This document shows positions 24,144-32,787 of a DNA stretch of 46,017 bases, piece after piece. The notes beneath the pieces were generated by a model, which saw only the letters and a program-made list of their open reading frames with translations, made no database searches and was not told the DNA's origin. Both the position numbers and the translations under genes were made by a program. Numbering within the stretch: position 1 is the first letter of the stretch; the number at the start of each line of letters is the position of its first letter. The stretch comes from an uncultured Oscillospiraceae bacterium. GTDB lineage: Bacteria; Bacillota; Clostridia; Oscillospirales; Oscillospiraceae. The stretch is taken from positions 1-46,017 of the forward strand of contig CANRFN010000035.1 in assembly GCA_947629915.1 (NCBI GenBank), read 5' to 3'.

Positions 24144-24365
24144 CGCCCAGGAAGCCGGCGTTTTCTGTCTCCGCGGTCAGGTTTTGGCGAATTTGCACAA
24201 ATCATGGCCGTATTAAGCTCAATATTTTGGCACATAGGAAATCGTATTACATTTTCTCGCTTTTCCCAGCCTTTCCATCACATCGTATGACTATGTGCTT
24301 CATTTCGTATTACATTTTTCCTTCTCAACCTCAGGTTTGCCCAGCCAACGCAGCTGTGCAGCCGA
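24144..24365. other. A/T-rich intergenic region
   Basis: No gene is seen. A short repeat CGTATTACATTTT occurs twice (around 24242 and 24306). Confidence 0.5.
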
Positions 24366-24394
24366 TTGACTCTAAATGCGAGATATGCTAAAAT
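24366..24394 (+). promoter_or_regulatory. Strong promoter before the truncated Rpn copy
   Basis: TTGACT (24366-24371), 17-bp spacer, TAAAAT (24389-24394) with a TGC extension. Confidence 0.75.
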
Positions 24395-24511
24395 TCTCTT
24401 CAGGAAAGCAATTGATTCTGGCCTCACGCCAGCGCTTCCACAGCTGTACACGCCGATGTACAGCCTGCAACAAAGGGCCGCAGGCCCCGACCCGAAAGGA
24501 GACTGATTGAA

Positions 24512-24841
24512 ATGAGCAAGACGACCGAGCCCACCTGCAACTCCCCGCCGATGGGCGTCCTCCCCACGGCAGCCAGCAATCTCCAGGACAGCTTCCCGGC
24601 ATACTTCGCGTCCCCGGACAGATTTGCCGATCTTCTGAACAAAACGCTGCTCCAGGAGCACGGGGAACCGCCTCTCGATCCCCACGACCTCGCGCCGCTG
24701 GACATCCACACAGGCTCGTACCGCTTCCCCTCCATTTCTCCCCCTGCGGTGTCAGGACAGCGATTATCTTCGCAATATCTAGAATCGGTAGCGCACTGTC
24801 TCTCTGCTCTGAGAAGTACTTATCGATTCTCTGTATGCTGA
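24512..24841 (+). pseudogene. Truncated paralogue of the downstream Rpn-type gene
   Basis: 109 residues. After a Thr/Ser/Pro-rich start it reads SPDRFADLLNKTLLQEHG and PPLDPHDLAPLD, closely matching SPARICDLLNNTLLRELD / YPLDPNDIEILD of the full-length gene at 25074. Homology stops there (about residue 65); the nuclease core is missing and the rest is unrelated. Promoter and start (AAAGGAG upstream) are intact, so a short N-terminal fragment may still be made. It is a tandem duplicate that lost its 3' two thirds. Confidence 0.7.
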
Positions 24842-24966
24842 TATCTCGCAAACCGCTGCAAGATGAGGACTTTATAGGCCAATCATTCGTTTTTCATTCA
24901 ACCATCAGCCGAACTGGTTTCCGCTGGGTCGGCAAAGATAGTCTGCCAGATTCCGCAACATTGCAG

Positions 24967-24995
24967 TTGCATCTTGCAGATGGAAGGTGTATAAT
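24967..24995 (+). promoter_or_regulatory. Promoter of the Rpn-type gene
   Basis: TTGCAT (24967-24972), 17-bp spacer, TATAAT (24990-24995), about 80 bp before the start. Confidence 0.75.
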
Positions 24996-25073
24996 CAGGG
25001 CAAGGATGCGACTGGACCTTGCTCAACTCATTTCTCCAGCCCATCCCCCTGCCCATGCCGTAAAGGAGATGCT

Positions 25074-26240
25074 ATGGGCAAACAAAGAAACAGCAAAAAG
25101 ACAAGAAAGACGCAAAAACCAGCGTCTGCCCCAAAAACCAGTACCCCGAACAAGACGCAGAACCCAACGCCTGCCCAGAAGCCCAGAGCCCCAAGCCGGG
25201 ATCTGGATGGCCGCTGCAAGGAATGTTTTGGCTCTCCTGCAAGAATTTGTGATCTGCTGAACAATACGCTGCTCAGGGAGCTCGACAAGTACCCGCTCGA
25301 CCCCAATGACATTGAGATTCTGGATCCGACCATGGTCAATGCCAATGGAAAAAACGTCAGGAAGCGATATCTTGATACCCTAGTGGCTGTTTTTTGGCCA
25401 GGAACCCCCCACATTCTTGCTAATCTGCGATGTGTGTTCGATATCGAATATCAGACTGCGGTTCATTTTGGTATGGTGCAACGTCACGGAGACTACACTT
25501 CTTGTGAGTATCGCAGACAGTACGAAGCTCTCAAGGATGTGGAATATCAAGCAGCTATAGCACAGTGGAAGGTTGATGCTGCTGCGGCGCAAGCAAACGG
25601 TGACAATATTCCTGCGAGGCCAAAGCGGCGACAGGCCGATGCTTCCTATGACCTTCTTGCCTCTTGCATTCCAGTAACCTTTCACCTCGGCGCTACTCCC
25701 TGGACTGCCGCTCTTACGATCGATGATGTTACAAAACCCGATCCCGGTCGTGGCTATGGGGACCTCAAGTCTCCTTCTCAGTACCATCTCATTGACCCCT
25801 GTACAATTCCTGATGATGTTTTTCCCTTGTTCAGCACCGATGTGGGGCTTCTGCTCAAAGTACTCAAATACCAGAATGATCGTGACAAACTTGAGCAATT
25901 CAGCCAAGACCCTGACTTCTTGGATGTGGACGGTGCTGTAGCGCGGTTCATTGACACAGTAACCAATATGGGCCTCGGTAAAGTAATCGATATGGAAGGA
26001 GAGACTGTTAACATGTGTATGGGCTTGCAACTGTTAGTAGACGATGGTGTCAATCGAGGTGTCGACATTGGTATCGACCGTGGCCAGCAGCGTGCCTATG
26101 ACATTTTGAACGAGTTGACCGCCGGCACCCCAGAAGCGGAGATATGCACGAAGCTTGGTGTAACCAAAAAGGATGTCAGAAAAGCCAAGGCGGTATTTAA
26201 CCGGATCCGCAATACCAAGTTCGTTCCAGTTTCCCCTTAG
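25074..26240 (+). CDS. Rpn-like (PD-(D/E)XK) recombination-promoting nuclease/putative transposase family protein
   Basis: 388 residues from ATG 25074 (AAAGGAG 6 nt upstream). A Lys/Pro/Thr-rich basic N-terminus (1-45), then a region with the family layout (DLLNNTLLRE; ILDPTMVN; RYLDTLVAVFW; a nuclease-like strand pair CVFDIEYQTAVHFGM), a middle insertion (SCIPVTFHLGATPW), and a C-terminal helix with a G-rich/charged stretch (GVNRGVDIGIDRGQQ) typical of Rpn/PF04754-like proteins. Rpn proteins are PD-(D/E)XK nucleases promoting RecA-independent recombination; the match is by pattern only. GC content is lower than in neighbouring core genes, and a truncated copy lies just upstream, both signs of mobility. 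Confidence 0.65.
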   Translation: MGKQRNSKKTRKTQKPASAPKTSTPNKTQNPTPAQKPRAPSRDLDGRCKECFGSPARICDLLNNTLLRELDKYPLDPNDIEILDPTMVNANGKNVRKRYLDTLVAVFWPGTPHILANLRCVFDIEYQTAVHFGMVQRHGDYTSCEYRRQYEALKDVEYQAAIAQWKVDAAAAQANGDNIPARPKRRQADASYDLLASCIPVTFHLGATPWTAALTIDDVTKPDPGRGYGDLKSPSQYHLIDPCTIPDDVFPLFSTDVGLLLKVLKYQNDRDKLEQFSQDPDFLDVDGAVARFIDTVTNMGLGKVIDMEGETVNMCMGLQLLVDDGVNRGVDIGIDRGQQRAYDILNELTAGTPEAEICTKLGVTKKDVRKAKAVFNRIRNTKFVPVSP

Positions 26241-26658
26241 TGTATCGCCTCATTCGTTCCCTCAATAGGAATCACTTCCACAAAGGGTAAACCGCAAGAT
26301 GCATGGCAGTGGTCCAAAGCTCTATGATGCCACTTGCTACACAATCGCGATTTTACTTTGGGCATGCTATTCGTATGCCATTCCATGCGTCTTGCAATCT
26401 TACATTTCACCACGCAAGAAAGAATATCATTATGCGTGTTAAATATAGCCCCGGTGCAGTCCTCAGACCGCACCGGGGTATCTTGGTTTTCAGGCGCTTT
26501 CGAAGGGACAGCGCTGACTATTAGCTCGCAGAAGCTTGAATTCTCACCAGAACTGCGCCTGCCGCCTCGTCTGGCTGCTTGCCAGACAGCTACGTCCTGT
26601 ACCAACATGTTAGCTCGCACGCAATCCCATTGCACTCTGCATCTTCTGCATTTTTGCG
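26241..26658. other. Intergenic region before the aldo/keto reductase
   Basis: It holds a hairpin at 26449-26478; otherwise no gene is recognised. Confidence 0.5.
26449..26490 (+). terminator. Hairpin, probable terminator of the Rpn-type transcript
   Basis: CCCCGGTGC (26449-26457) pairs with GCACCGGGG (26470-26478), followed by TATCTTGGTTTT. The T-run is imperfect. Confidence 0.55.
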
Positions 26659-26687
26659 TTGCCTCTTGCTGGCATACGCGGTATAAT
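26659..26687 (+). promoter_or_regulatory. Promoter of the aldo/keto reductase gene
   Basis: TTGCCT (26659-26664), 17-bp spacer, TATAAT (26682-26687). Confidence 0.8.
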
Positions 26688-26735
26688 AGGGCAAATCCGC
26701 AGAGCACTGCGCAAGAAAGGACCGTGTTAAAGACC

Positions 26736-27845
26736 ATGCCTGCCTCCTTCGCAACGGACACCCCCAAATTGGGCTTCGGACTGATGCGCCTGCCCAAAAA
26801 GCTCGTCCTCACAGACATCGAACAGTTCAAGGAGATGGTGGATCTCTTCCTGGCCGCCGGCTTCACCTATTTCGACACCGCCTTTGTGTACGGCACCTCG
26901 GAACAGGACACCAAGAAAGCGCTGGTGGACCGCCATCCCCGGGATTCGTACACCCTGGCCACCAAGCTGAACGCCATGTTCGCCCCCTCGGAGAAGAGCG
27001 CCAAGGACCAGTTCTACACCAGCCTGAAGCGCACCGGTGCCGGCTACTTTGACTTTTACCTTCTCCACGCCATCAAGGACGAGGAGTACACCAAGTACGA
27101 CAAGTTCCACATCTGGGACTTTGTCGCGGCCCGCAAGGCGGAGGGCCTCGTAAAGCACATGGGTTTCAGCTTTCACGGCACCCCCGAGCTCCTGGACCAG
27201 GTCCTCACAGACCACCCGGAGGTGGATTTCGTCCAGCTGCAGCTGAACTACCTGGACTGGAACGACAGCTCCATTTCCTCCCGGGAGAACTATGAGATCG
27301 CCCGCAAGCACAACAAGCCCATCGTGGTCATGGAGCCGGTGAAGGGCGGAAAACTGGCAAATCCCCCCAAGGCTGTGAAAGAGCTCTTCCAGCGGTACAA
27401 CCCCAACCTGTCCCCCGCCTCCTGGGCCATCCGCTTTGCGGCCAGCCTGGACGGCATCCTCACGGTGCTCTCCGGCATGTCTAGCATCGCCCAGATGGAG
27501 GACAACCTCTCCTTCATGACCAACTTCCAGCCCCTCAGCGAGGAGGAGCACGCCCTCATCAGGGAGGCCCAGAAGCGCATGGGCAACTCCGCGGAGATCC
27601 CCTGCACCGCCTGCCACTACTGCACAGACGGCTGCCCCAAGCAGATCCCCATCCCGGACATCTTCGCCGCCGCCAACCTGCAGCTGGGCAACGGCCAGAC
27701 CGCCGAGGCCAGAGCCCGGTACGATGCCGTTCTGGAGGGGCACAAAGCATCAGACTGCATCGGCTGCAAACAGTGCGAGCGGGCCTGCCCCCAGCACATC
27801 TCCGTGGTGGAGAAGCTGCAGCAGTGCAGCGCAATGCTCTCCTGA
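26736..27845 (+). CDS. Aldo/keto reductase with C-terminal 4Fe-4S ferredoxin domain
   Basis: 369 residues from ATG 26736; an in-frame GTG at 26724 is an alternative, since the only ribosome-like site (AAGAAAGG) is close to it. The N-terminal aldo/keto reductase barrel (about 1-275) shows GFGLMRLP and the catalytic DTAFVYG segment. The C-terminus has two clusters, CTACHYCTDGCP and CIGCKQCERACP, fitting two [4Fe-4S] sites. This is the COG1453-type oxidoreductase common in anaerobes; electron partner and substrate are unknown. Monocistronic, with its own promoter and a strong terminator. Confidence 0.92.
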   Translation: MPASFATDTPKLGFGLMRLPKKLVLTDIEQFKEMVDLFLAAGFTYFDTAFVYGTSEQDTKKALVDRHPRDSYTLATKLNAMFAPSEKSAKDQFYTSLKRTGAGYFDFYLLHAIKDEEYTKYDKFHIWDFVAARKAEGLVKHMGFSFHGTPELLDQVLTDHPEVDFVQLQLNYLDWNDSSISSRENYEIARKHNKPIVVMEPVKGGKLANPPKAVKELFQRYNPNLSPASWAIRFAASLDGILTVLSGMSSIAQMEDNLSFMTNFQPLSEEEHALIREAQKRMGNSAEIPCTACHYCTDGCPKQIPIPDIFAAANLQLGNGQTAEARARYDAVLEGHKASDCIGCKQCERACPQHISVVEKLQQCSAMLS

Positions 27846-27883
27846 GAAAGCCCCAGGGACACCATCCCCCCTAAAGACAGTTT

Positions 27884-27920
27884 CAGCGCCGCCGCGTTTT
27901 CACGCGGCGGCGCTGCTTTT
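27884..27920 (+). terminator. Intrinsic terminator of the aldo/keto reductase gene
   Basis: A perfect 13-bp GC stem (27884-27896 with 27903-27915) over a 6-nt loop, followed by CTTTT. It may also stop the convergent AraC gene. Confidence 0.9.
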
Positions 27921-27944
27921 GTCTGTGCGGTTGCGGGGGAGGTG

Positions 27945-29063
27945 TCAGCCGGGCTGATCTGCGGTACTCTCTGTTACAGGATCAGTCCCTCGGTAGGTGT
28001 CCGGGTCCACCCCGTAGGCGCTGCGGAACACCTTCACGAAGTAGCCCTTGCTGGCATACCCCAACTGGGCGGCGATCCGCGGGATGGGAATGGCGGGGTT
28101 CTTCAGCAGCTGCACGGCCCGGTTCATCCGGATCTCCGTGAGCAGCTCGGTGAAGCTTTTGCCGGAGTGCTTTTTCAGAAGGCGGAGGATGTGCCGTTCG
28201 CTGTAGTTGTACTGCATGGCCAGTTTCGTGAGGGTGATGTCCTGCAGGTGGGTCTGCATGTAGTTCAGCAGGGTGCGGAACTGCTCATCGGAGTCCGAGA
28301 TCATGGGAATGGAGAAGACGGCCTCATTCTCATGCCGGCGCATCAGGGTGAGGAAGAACTGGGTGATGTATAGCTCCAGCATCTTGTCCCGGTACTTCTC
28401 CGCCGCCAGACTCTCCTGGCAGGCCAGAAGCATGATGTTCTGCAGGGCGATGTCCCCGTTGCAGTGCCAGAGGATGCATCCTTTGGCCGGCCGGTACAGG
28501 GCGTTGGAGAAGAGGGCGGAGAGATAGCTATTGTGGGTGAGGAGCGTGAAGAAGGTGGTGTCGAAGGTGGAGACCCGCATCAGAATGTCCAGGATAATGC
28601 AGTCCTCCCCAAAGGCGCGGAAGCAGTGGGAGAAGCCCGGCGGATCCAGCACGATGTCCCCATCCCGCAGCGGGATCGTCCCATTTTCGTACATAATCTG
28701 ACTCCCGCCGCTGCGCACCACGTAGTTCAGCTCGATGAACTGATGGGAGTGAAGGATCAGCGGCATGTACCGCAGGTTCTTGATGATGCGGACGTTCTCC
28801 CCCTCTGGGATGAAGAAACCCTCCCGCAAGTTATAGAGGCTATTTTCCAGGAAGAACGGCTCATCCGGGAAGAATCTCTTCCAGCGAATCCGCAGTTTGT
28901 CCATGAGACTGTCGTAATCGGCTTCGTAGGCACCGGTGCTGCCGATCAGCGCTGTCCGGTACTCCGGATGATCCCGCAGAAACACCTTCAAAAACTGCTC
29001 TTTCTCGTTCAGCTGCCGAAGCTCAGCGGTGAGCGCTGCAAACTCCAACTTGGAAACTTCCAT
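27945..29063 (-). CDS. AraC family transcriptional regulator
   Basis: 372 residues. An N-terminal helical part, a cupin-type sensor domain (about 95-190, with LHSHQFIELNYVV and the DGDIVLDPPGFSH strand), and a C-terminal AraC double helix-turn-helix (about 265-362: DITLTKLAMQYNYSERHILR, then IPIPRIAAQLGYASKGYFVK). Such proteins usually activate sugar-catabolic genes upon binding a sugar. It is the last gene of the run GH43, GPH symporter, AraC (gap to the symporter about 100 bp), so it is the likely local regulator of the glycan locus. AAGGGAG lies upstream of the ATG. Confidence 0.92.
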   Translation of the reverse strand: MEVSKLEFAALTAELRQLNEKEQFLKVFLRDHPEYRTALIGSTGAYEADYDSLMDKLRIRWKRFFPDEPFFLENSLYNLREGFFIPEGENVRIIKNLRYMPLILHSHQFIELNYVVRSGGSQIMYENGTIPLRDGDIVLDPPGFSHCFRAFGEDCIILDILMRVSTFDTTFFTLLTHNSYLSALFSNALYRPAKGCILWHCNGDIALQNIMLLACQESLAAEKYRDKMLELYITQFFLTLMRRHENEAVFSIPMISDSDEQFRTLLNYMQTHLQDITLTKLAMQYNYSERHILRLLKKHSGKSFTELLTEIRMNRAVQLLKNPAIPIPRIAAQLGYASKGYFVKVFRSAYGVDPDTYRGTDPVTESTADQPG

Positions 29064-29165
29064 GGGGACGCTCCCTTCTTGTGCATATGGTGTCCGATTC
29101 GCCAGCGCCGGCGAACTCTCTCTGGTTCGGTATTCAGGTCGGCTTGGATGGCTCCGTACTCTGGA

Positions 29166-30515
29166 TTATACACCAGATTTCTCGTACATGGCTCTGATTT
29201 CCGCCCGCTTTTCATCGGTTACGGGATAGCGGAGCAGCGCCAGCACCAGGATGACGGCGCAGACGATGGGCACGCCGAACCGGGCAATGGTGATGCCGGT
29301 GAGCACTTCCTCGGGCTCCTGGCCGATGGCATTGGCGATGTACCCGGTGAACTCCAGGGTGAAGCTCACGATAGCGCTGGAGATGGCGATGCCGGCCTTG
29401 TTGGAGAATCCCTTCAGGGAGGCCACCGTGCCGTTTACCACACGGCCGGTGTTCACCCGGATGACATCGGTCATCTCAGACATGGTCATGGCAGTGAAGG
29501 GCATGGCGGTGGTGGCGAACATGGCGCCGATGCCGGAGAAGATGAAGAGGATGGGCAGGTTACCCCGGAACAGGATGATCACGATGTAGCAGATGATCAC
29601 AGCCACCTGGGCTGCGGCGAAGGCCCGGTCTGTCTTATGGAAGATCCGCATCAGCACGGGGATCAGGAACACGATGCCCAGCACGCCGATGAGGGAGATG
29701 TCCAGCATGTAGAAGGAGATGAGGTCCGGCCGCATGATGACGTACATGATGTAGTACACCGAGGAGGACATCATGATGTTGAAGGAGATGTATGCCATGA
29801 CCCACGCCAGCACCACGGGGACGAGGCCCTTGGTCTTGAAGAGGCCGCCCAGTTCTTTCACGAGGGACTGCTGCTCGGTCTCCACCACGAACTTCTCCTC
29901 GGTGGTGGCAAAGCAGAGCCAGCAGGAGATGGTCATGATGACGCCGGCGGCGCCCACCACGATCATGTAGCCCAGGGCGGTGTTCTCGCCGCCGAAGAGA
30001 GTGACCAGGTTGAGGGCAAAGGAGGTGGTGATGGTGGTGAAGATGCCCATAACCACCGTGTACGCGTTGATGAGCTTGCTGCGCTCATCGGGCTGGTCCG
30101 TGATGGCGTTGATGAGGGCGTTGCTGGGGATCTCAATCCCGGTGCGGAGCATGCCGTAGAGAATGTAGAAGACGGCGGTCCAGATGATCTTGCCGTGGGT
30201 GCTGATGTTGGGGCTTGCGAACAGCAGTACCACTACCACCGTCAGGATGGCGGGGATGAACAGGAAGTAGGGGCGGTACTTGCCCCAGCGGGTCTTGGTG
30301 CGGTCTGCCAGGGTTCCCATGATGGGGTCGTTGATGGCATCCCAGATGGACGCCAGGACCATGATCACGCCTGCCGCGCCGGCGGGCACGCCGAATGTGT
30401 CTGTGAGGAAGATCATCAGATAGGAGCCCACCAGGGATCCCATGATCTGATAGCCGCTGCCCGTTGCGAAGGCGTAGGACAGAATGGTGGACAGCTTCAA
30501 TTTTGCACTTTTCAT
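29166..30515 (-). CDS. GPH family sugar:cation symporter
   Basis: About 449 residues with 12 hydrophobic segments. The MelB/GPH signature is clear near the N-terminus (DAINDPIMGTLADRTKTRWG, then KYRPYFL). Members import glycosides or pentosides with Na+ or H+. Of three overlapping start codons (TTG 30521, ATG 30518, ATG 30515), the last has the best spacing to GGGAGGT (30529-30523). It sits 79 bp behind the GH43 gene and ahead of araC-like, so it likely imports the glycoside that GH43 splits (xylo- or arabino-oligosaccharide or similar). Confidence 0.92.
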   Translation of the reverse strand: MKSAKLKLSTILSYAFATGSGYQIMGSLVGSYLMIFLTDTFGVPAGAAGVIMVLASIWDAINDPIMGTLADRTKTRWGKYRPYFLFIPAILTVVVVLLFASPNISTHGKIIWTAVFYILYGMLRTGIEIPSNALINAITDQPDERSKLINAYTVVMGIFTTITTSFALNLVTLFGGENTALGYMIVVGAAGVIMTISCWLCFATTEEKFVVETEQQSLVKELGGLFKTKGLVPVVLAWVMAYISFNIMMSSSVYYIMYVIMRPDLISFYMLDISLIGVLGIVFLIPVLMRIFHKTDRAFAAAQVAVIICYIVIILFRGNLPILFIFSGIGAMFATTAMPFTAMTMSEMTDVIRVNTGRVVNGTVASLKGFSNKAGIAISSAIVSFTLEFTGYIANAIGQEPEEVLTGITIARFGVPIVCAVILVLALLRYPVTDEKRAEIRAMYEKSGV

Positions 30516-30594
30516 CATCAATACCTCCCGATAATGTGTGGTTTATGCCTGTTTGTAACTTGATTGGGCCGATTGCAGCGGAGCTATGCAGCGC

Positions 30595-31491
30595 TCAGCT
30601 GGCAGCCCGCCCATTCAGCTTGAGCAGGCCATTCTCCAGTGTCACGCGCCAGAACACCGGCCGCTCCTGATAGAGGTCGTTGGGGGAGTGGAGGAGGAAG
30701 ATCAGCTTTCCCTCGGCGTCCCGGAAAAACATCCCGTGGCCGCCGTTCTCCGGGTACAGGGGTTCGGTCTGCTGCCGCCATGGGCCCTCAATAGATCCGC
30801 TGTCTGATACTGCCACCCCCACGGCGTATCCGTTCCGGCTCCAGCTGGAGAGGATCATGTAGAGTTTTCCATCCTGCAGCTGCAGCACGCTGGGGCCGTC
30901 CGAGAAGTACACATCGCCATCGATGCCGAACTCCGCCTTGGCAAAGGGCACCGGTTTGGCCCAGGGGGCGTCCTTTGCGGTGAACATGGTCTCCGGTTCC
31001 GAGGCCGGCCGGATGAGATCCGCGCTGAGGCGCATCCGGCAGAAGTCTCCGTCCCGGCCGTTCACATCCTCAAAGGAGTGGGAGAAGAGCAGCCAGGGGG
31101 TGCCGTCCTCCACCCACAGGGTGCCATCGATGCAGGTCCAGTCCGCCGGGGTGAGGCAGTCCGAATAGACCGCAAAGGGTCCGGTGGGGCTGTCTGCCTT
31201 CAGGATGTAGATGCCCTTCTTCCGGTCTGCCGAGGCCAGGGTAGTCACCAGGTAGAAGGCGTCTCCATACTGGTAGCACTCAGGCGCCCAATAGCACCGG
31301 TCTGCAAAGAACCCCTCCGGCCGGTGGAAGATCTCGATGGGTCCATCGAACTCCTCCAGGCCGTCTCCCACGTAACAGTCGAAGCCATTTGCCTCCCCCC
31401 AGCAGGTGTCACTGCGGGTGCCGTAGAGGTAGTAGCGTCCGTTGTGGACCAGCACGTAGGGATCTCTGATGTTGATATCCTCCCGCTTCAT
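30595..31491 (-). CDS. GH43 family glycosidase
   Basis: 298 residues from ATG 31491 (GGGAAGGA 9 nt upstream). A single five-bladed beta-propeller with no C-terminal module. It begins with IRDPYVLVHNGRYYLYGT (the Asp of the family's general base), then WAPECYQYGDAFYLV, and TCIDGTLWVEDGTPWLLF (pKa-modulating Asp region). No signal peptide, so it acts in the cytosol on imported oligosaccharides. Likely arabinofuranosidase, xylosidase or a related exo-activity; the subfamily cannot be set by eye. First gene of the GH43-GPH-AraC run. Confidence 0.88.
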   Translation of the reverse strand: MKREDINIRDPYVLVHNGRYYLYGTRSDTCWGEANGFDCYVGDGLEEFDGPIEIFHRPEGFFADRCYWAPECYQYGDAFYLVTTLASADRKKGIYILKADSPTGPFAVYSDCLTPADWTCIDGTLWVEDGTPWLLFSHSFEDVNGRDGDFCRMRLSADLIRPASEPETMFTAKDAPWAKPVPFAKAEFGIDGDVYFSDGPSVLQLQDGKLYMILSSWSRNGYAVGVAVSDSGSIEGPWRQQTEPLYPENGGHGMFFRDAEGKLIFLLHSPNDLYQERPVFWRVTLENGLLKLNGRAAS

Positions 31492-31533
31492 ATCACAGTC
31501 TCCTTCCCGATGTCGTTTTTGTTCAGACTGATT

Positions 31534-31547
31534 CGAAAGGCCTTTCG
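31534..31547. promoter_or_regulatory. Perfect 14-bp palindrome in the GH43 leader
   Basis: CGAAAGGCCTTTCG lies between the proposed -10 and the ribosome site of the GH43 gene. It is a possible operator or a short RNA hairpin. Confidence 0.35.
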
Positions 31548-31569
31548 TTCCGTCTCGGTTCTGTGGCAT

Positions 31570-31598
31570 ATTGTACCGTGCCAGTTTGAAATTTCACG
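31570..31598 (-). promoter_or_regulatory. Possible activator-dependent promoter of the GH43 operon
   Basis: On the minus strand, TACAAT (31575-31570) with a poor -35 (CGTGAA, 31598-31593), as expected when an AraC-type activator is needed. Confidence 0.35.
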
Positions 31599-31665
31599 AC
31601 CTGATGCCGGAAATATCCGGACATACCTCTTCCCGCGGTCTGGCCGGAGAGGGCAACAGCAAACA

Positions 31666-31722
31666 GATCAAAAACAGCCTGCAGTCCAGGGGGTAACCCT
31701 GAACTGCAGGCTGTTTTTGATC
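31666..31722. terminator. Bidirectional terminator
   Basis: A 20-bp perfect stem (31666-31685 with 31703-31722) with A5/T5 tracts inside the arms, over a 17-nt loop. It separates the decayed GH43 from the intact one. Confidence 0.85.
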
Positions 31723-31734
31723 GGATAAGGAATG

Positions 31735-32591
31735 GCATCGCTTTTCTGGCTGTCCCGGCCTCCAGCCAAACGTCCGAGGAGAACCGTGCCGGCGCCAGGA
31801 ACACCTCTCGGCCCAGGGGTGGATCTGCCGGAATCCCAGGGTGACGAGGTGCCAGTCTCCCTGCCAGCCCTGTATCAGATCTGCGTGTCCGATCCCCTGG
31901 AGAATGTCCGGCGCCTTGTCCCGGTTTGTGAGGATAGGATTGCGGGGGCAGTTTGCAAAGGGGCCCCAGGGGGAGCGACTTCTGGCACAGGTCACCATAT
32001 GGCCGTACTCCGTGCCGCCCTCCGCCGCCAGAAGATAGTACCAGCCCTGGACGGAATACATGTGGGGCGCCTCCAGGTAGCGGCCGCCGGTGCCCTGCCA
32101 GATCGCCCGGCTCTCTGTGAGGCGGCGACCGGTGCGGATGTCGATCTCTCACTGGACAATTCCCTCCCTGCCGTCCCCGCTGCCCCGTTGGAGAGGAAAT
32201 ACGTGTGGGGACCGTCAAAGAGAAGGGATGGGTCGATGCCGCCCTGGTCCACCGCAATGGGATCGGACCAGGGGCCGTGGATGTCGTCTGTATAGACGTA
32301 GAAGTTCTTCCAGGTGCAGGCGTTGGTGGTAACCATGTAGAACTGGCCTTCATGATAGCGGATGGTGGGGGCAAAGATGCCACTGGAGCTAGCCGCCCCC
32401 TCCAGGTTCAGCCGACTCTCCCGGTTGAGCGCATAGCCGATCTGGGTCCAGTTCACCAGATCCGGGCTCTCAAAGAGCGGCACCCCCGGGAAGTATTGAA
32501 AGGAGCTGCAGACCAGGTAGTACATGCCATCGGCGCGGCAGATGCTGGGGTCTGGGGAAAAGCCCCGGAGGACAGGATTTTGATAGCGCAT
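31735..32591 (-). pseudogene. Decayed GH43 xylosidase-like gene
   Basis: It starts well (ATG 32591, AAGGAGGAG upstream; NPVLRGFSPDPSICRADGMY and FAPTIRYHEGQFYMVTT are classic GH43 xylosidase motifs) but is broken. A frameshift lies near 32165-32185. In the restored frame a TGA (32151-32149) stands where the family reads VQ(W/C/S)EID. The frame then continues with TGGRYLEAPHMYS and AEGGTEYGHMVT, and a second frameshift lies near 31815 (LGREVFLAPARF resumes in the other frame). The C-terminal sandwich domain is absent: coding similarity ends near 31735 beside the terminator. It is divergent from the lplB-like permease gene. Confidence 0.85.
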
Positions 32592-32787
32592 GGGATCTCC
32601 TCCTTACGGCGGAGAAGATACCACAGCCCGGGGAAGGGTGTCAACGGAGGAAGAGCCATTTCCGGGCGCCATGGCAAAACAAACTAAAAATCTTGCTAAA
32701 GGCAATAGAGATTTGATATAGGTCTTGCCGCGCTTTGACTAAAATCAGAGCCAGCAAAGCCCCAATACCAGAGAGGAGGAGTTCTTC
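32592..32787. promoter_or_regulatory. Divergent control region of decayed GH43 and the lpl-type operon
   Basis: 196 bp. A TAAAAT at 32740-32745 could be the -10 of the permease operon, with no good -35 at the right distance, again fitting activator control. No clear operator repeat is seen. Confidence 0.35.

Noticed and set aside
24242..24320. CRISPR-like short repeats
   Set aside because: CGTATTACATTTT occurs only twice with no spacer periodicity. No CRISPR array or cas gene is present in the window.
24372..24851. Minus-strand 159-codon ORF opposite the truncated Rpn copy
   Set aside because: It is a shadow of the plus-strand frame with no family resemblance.
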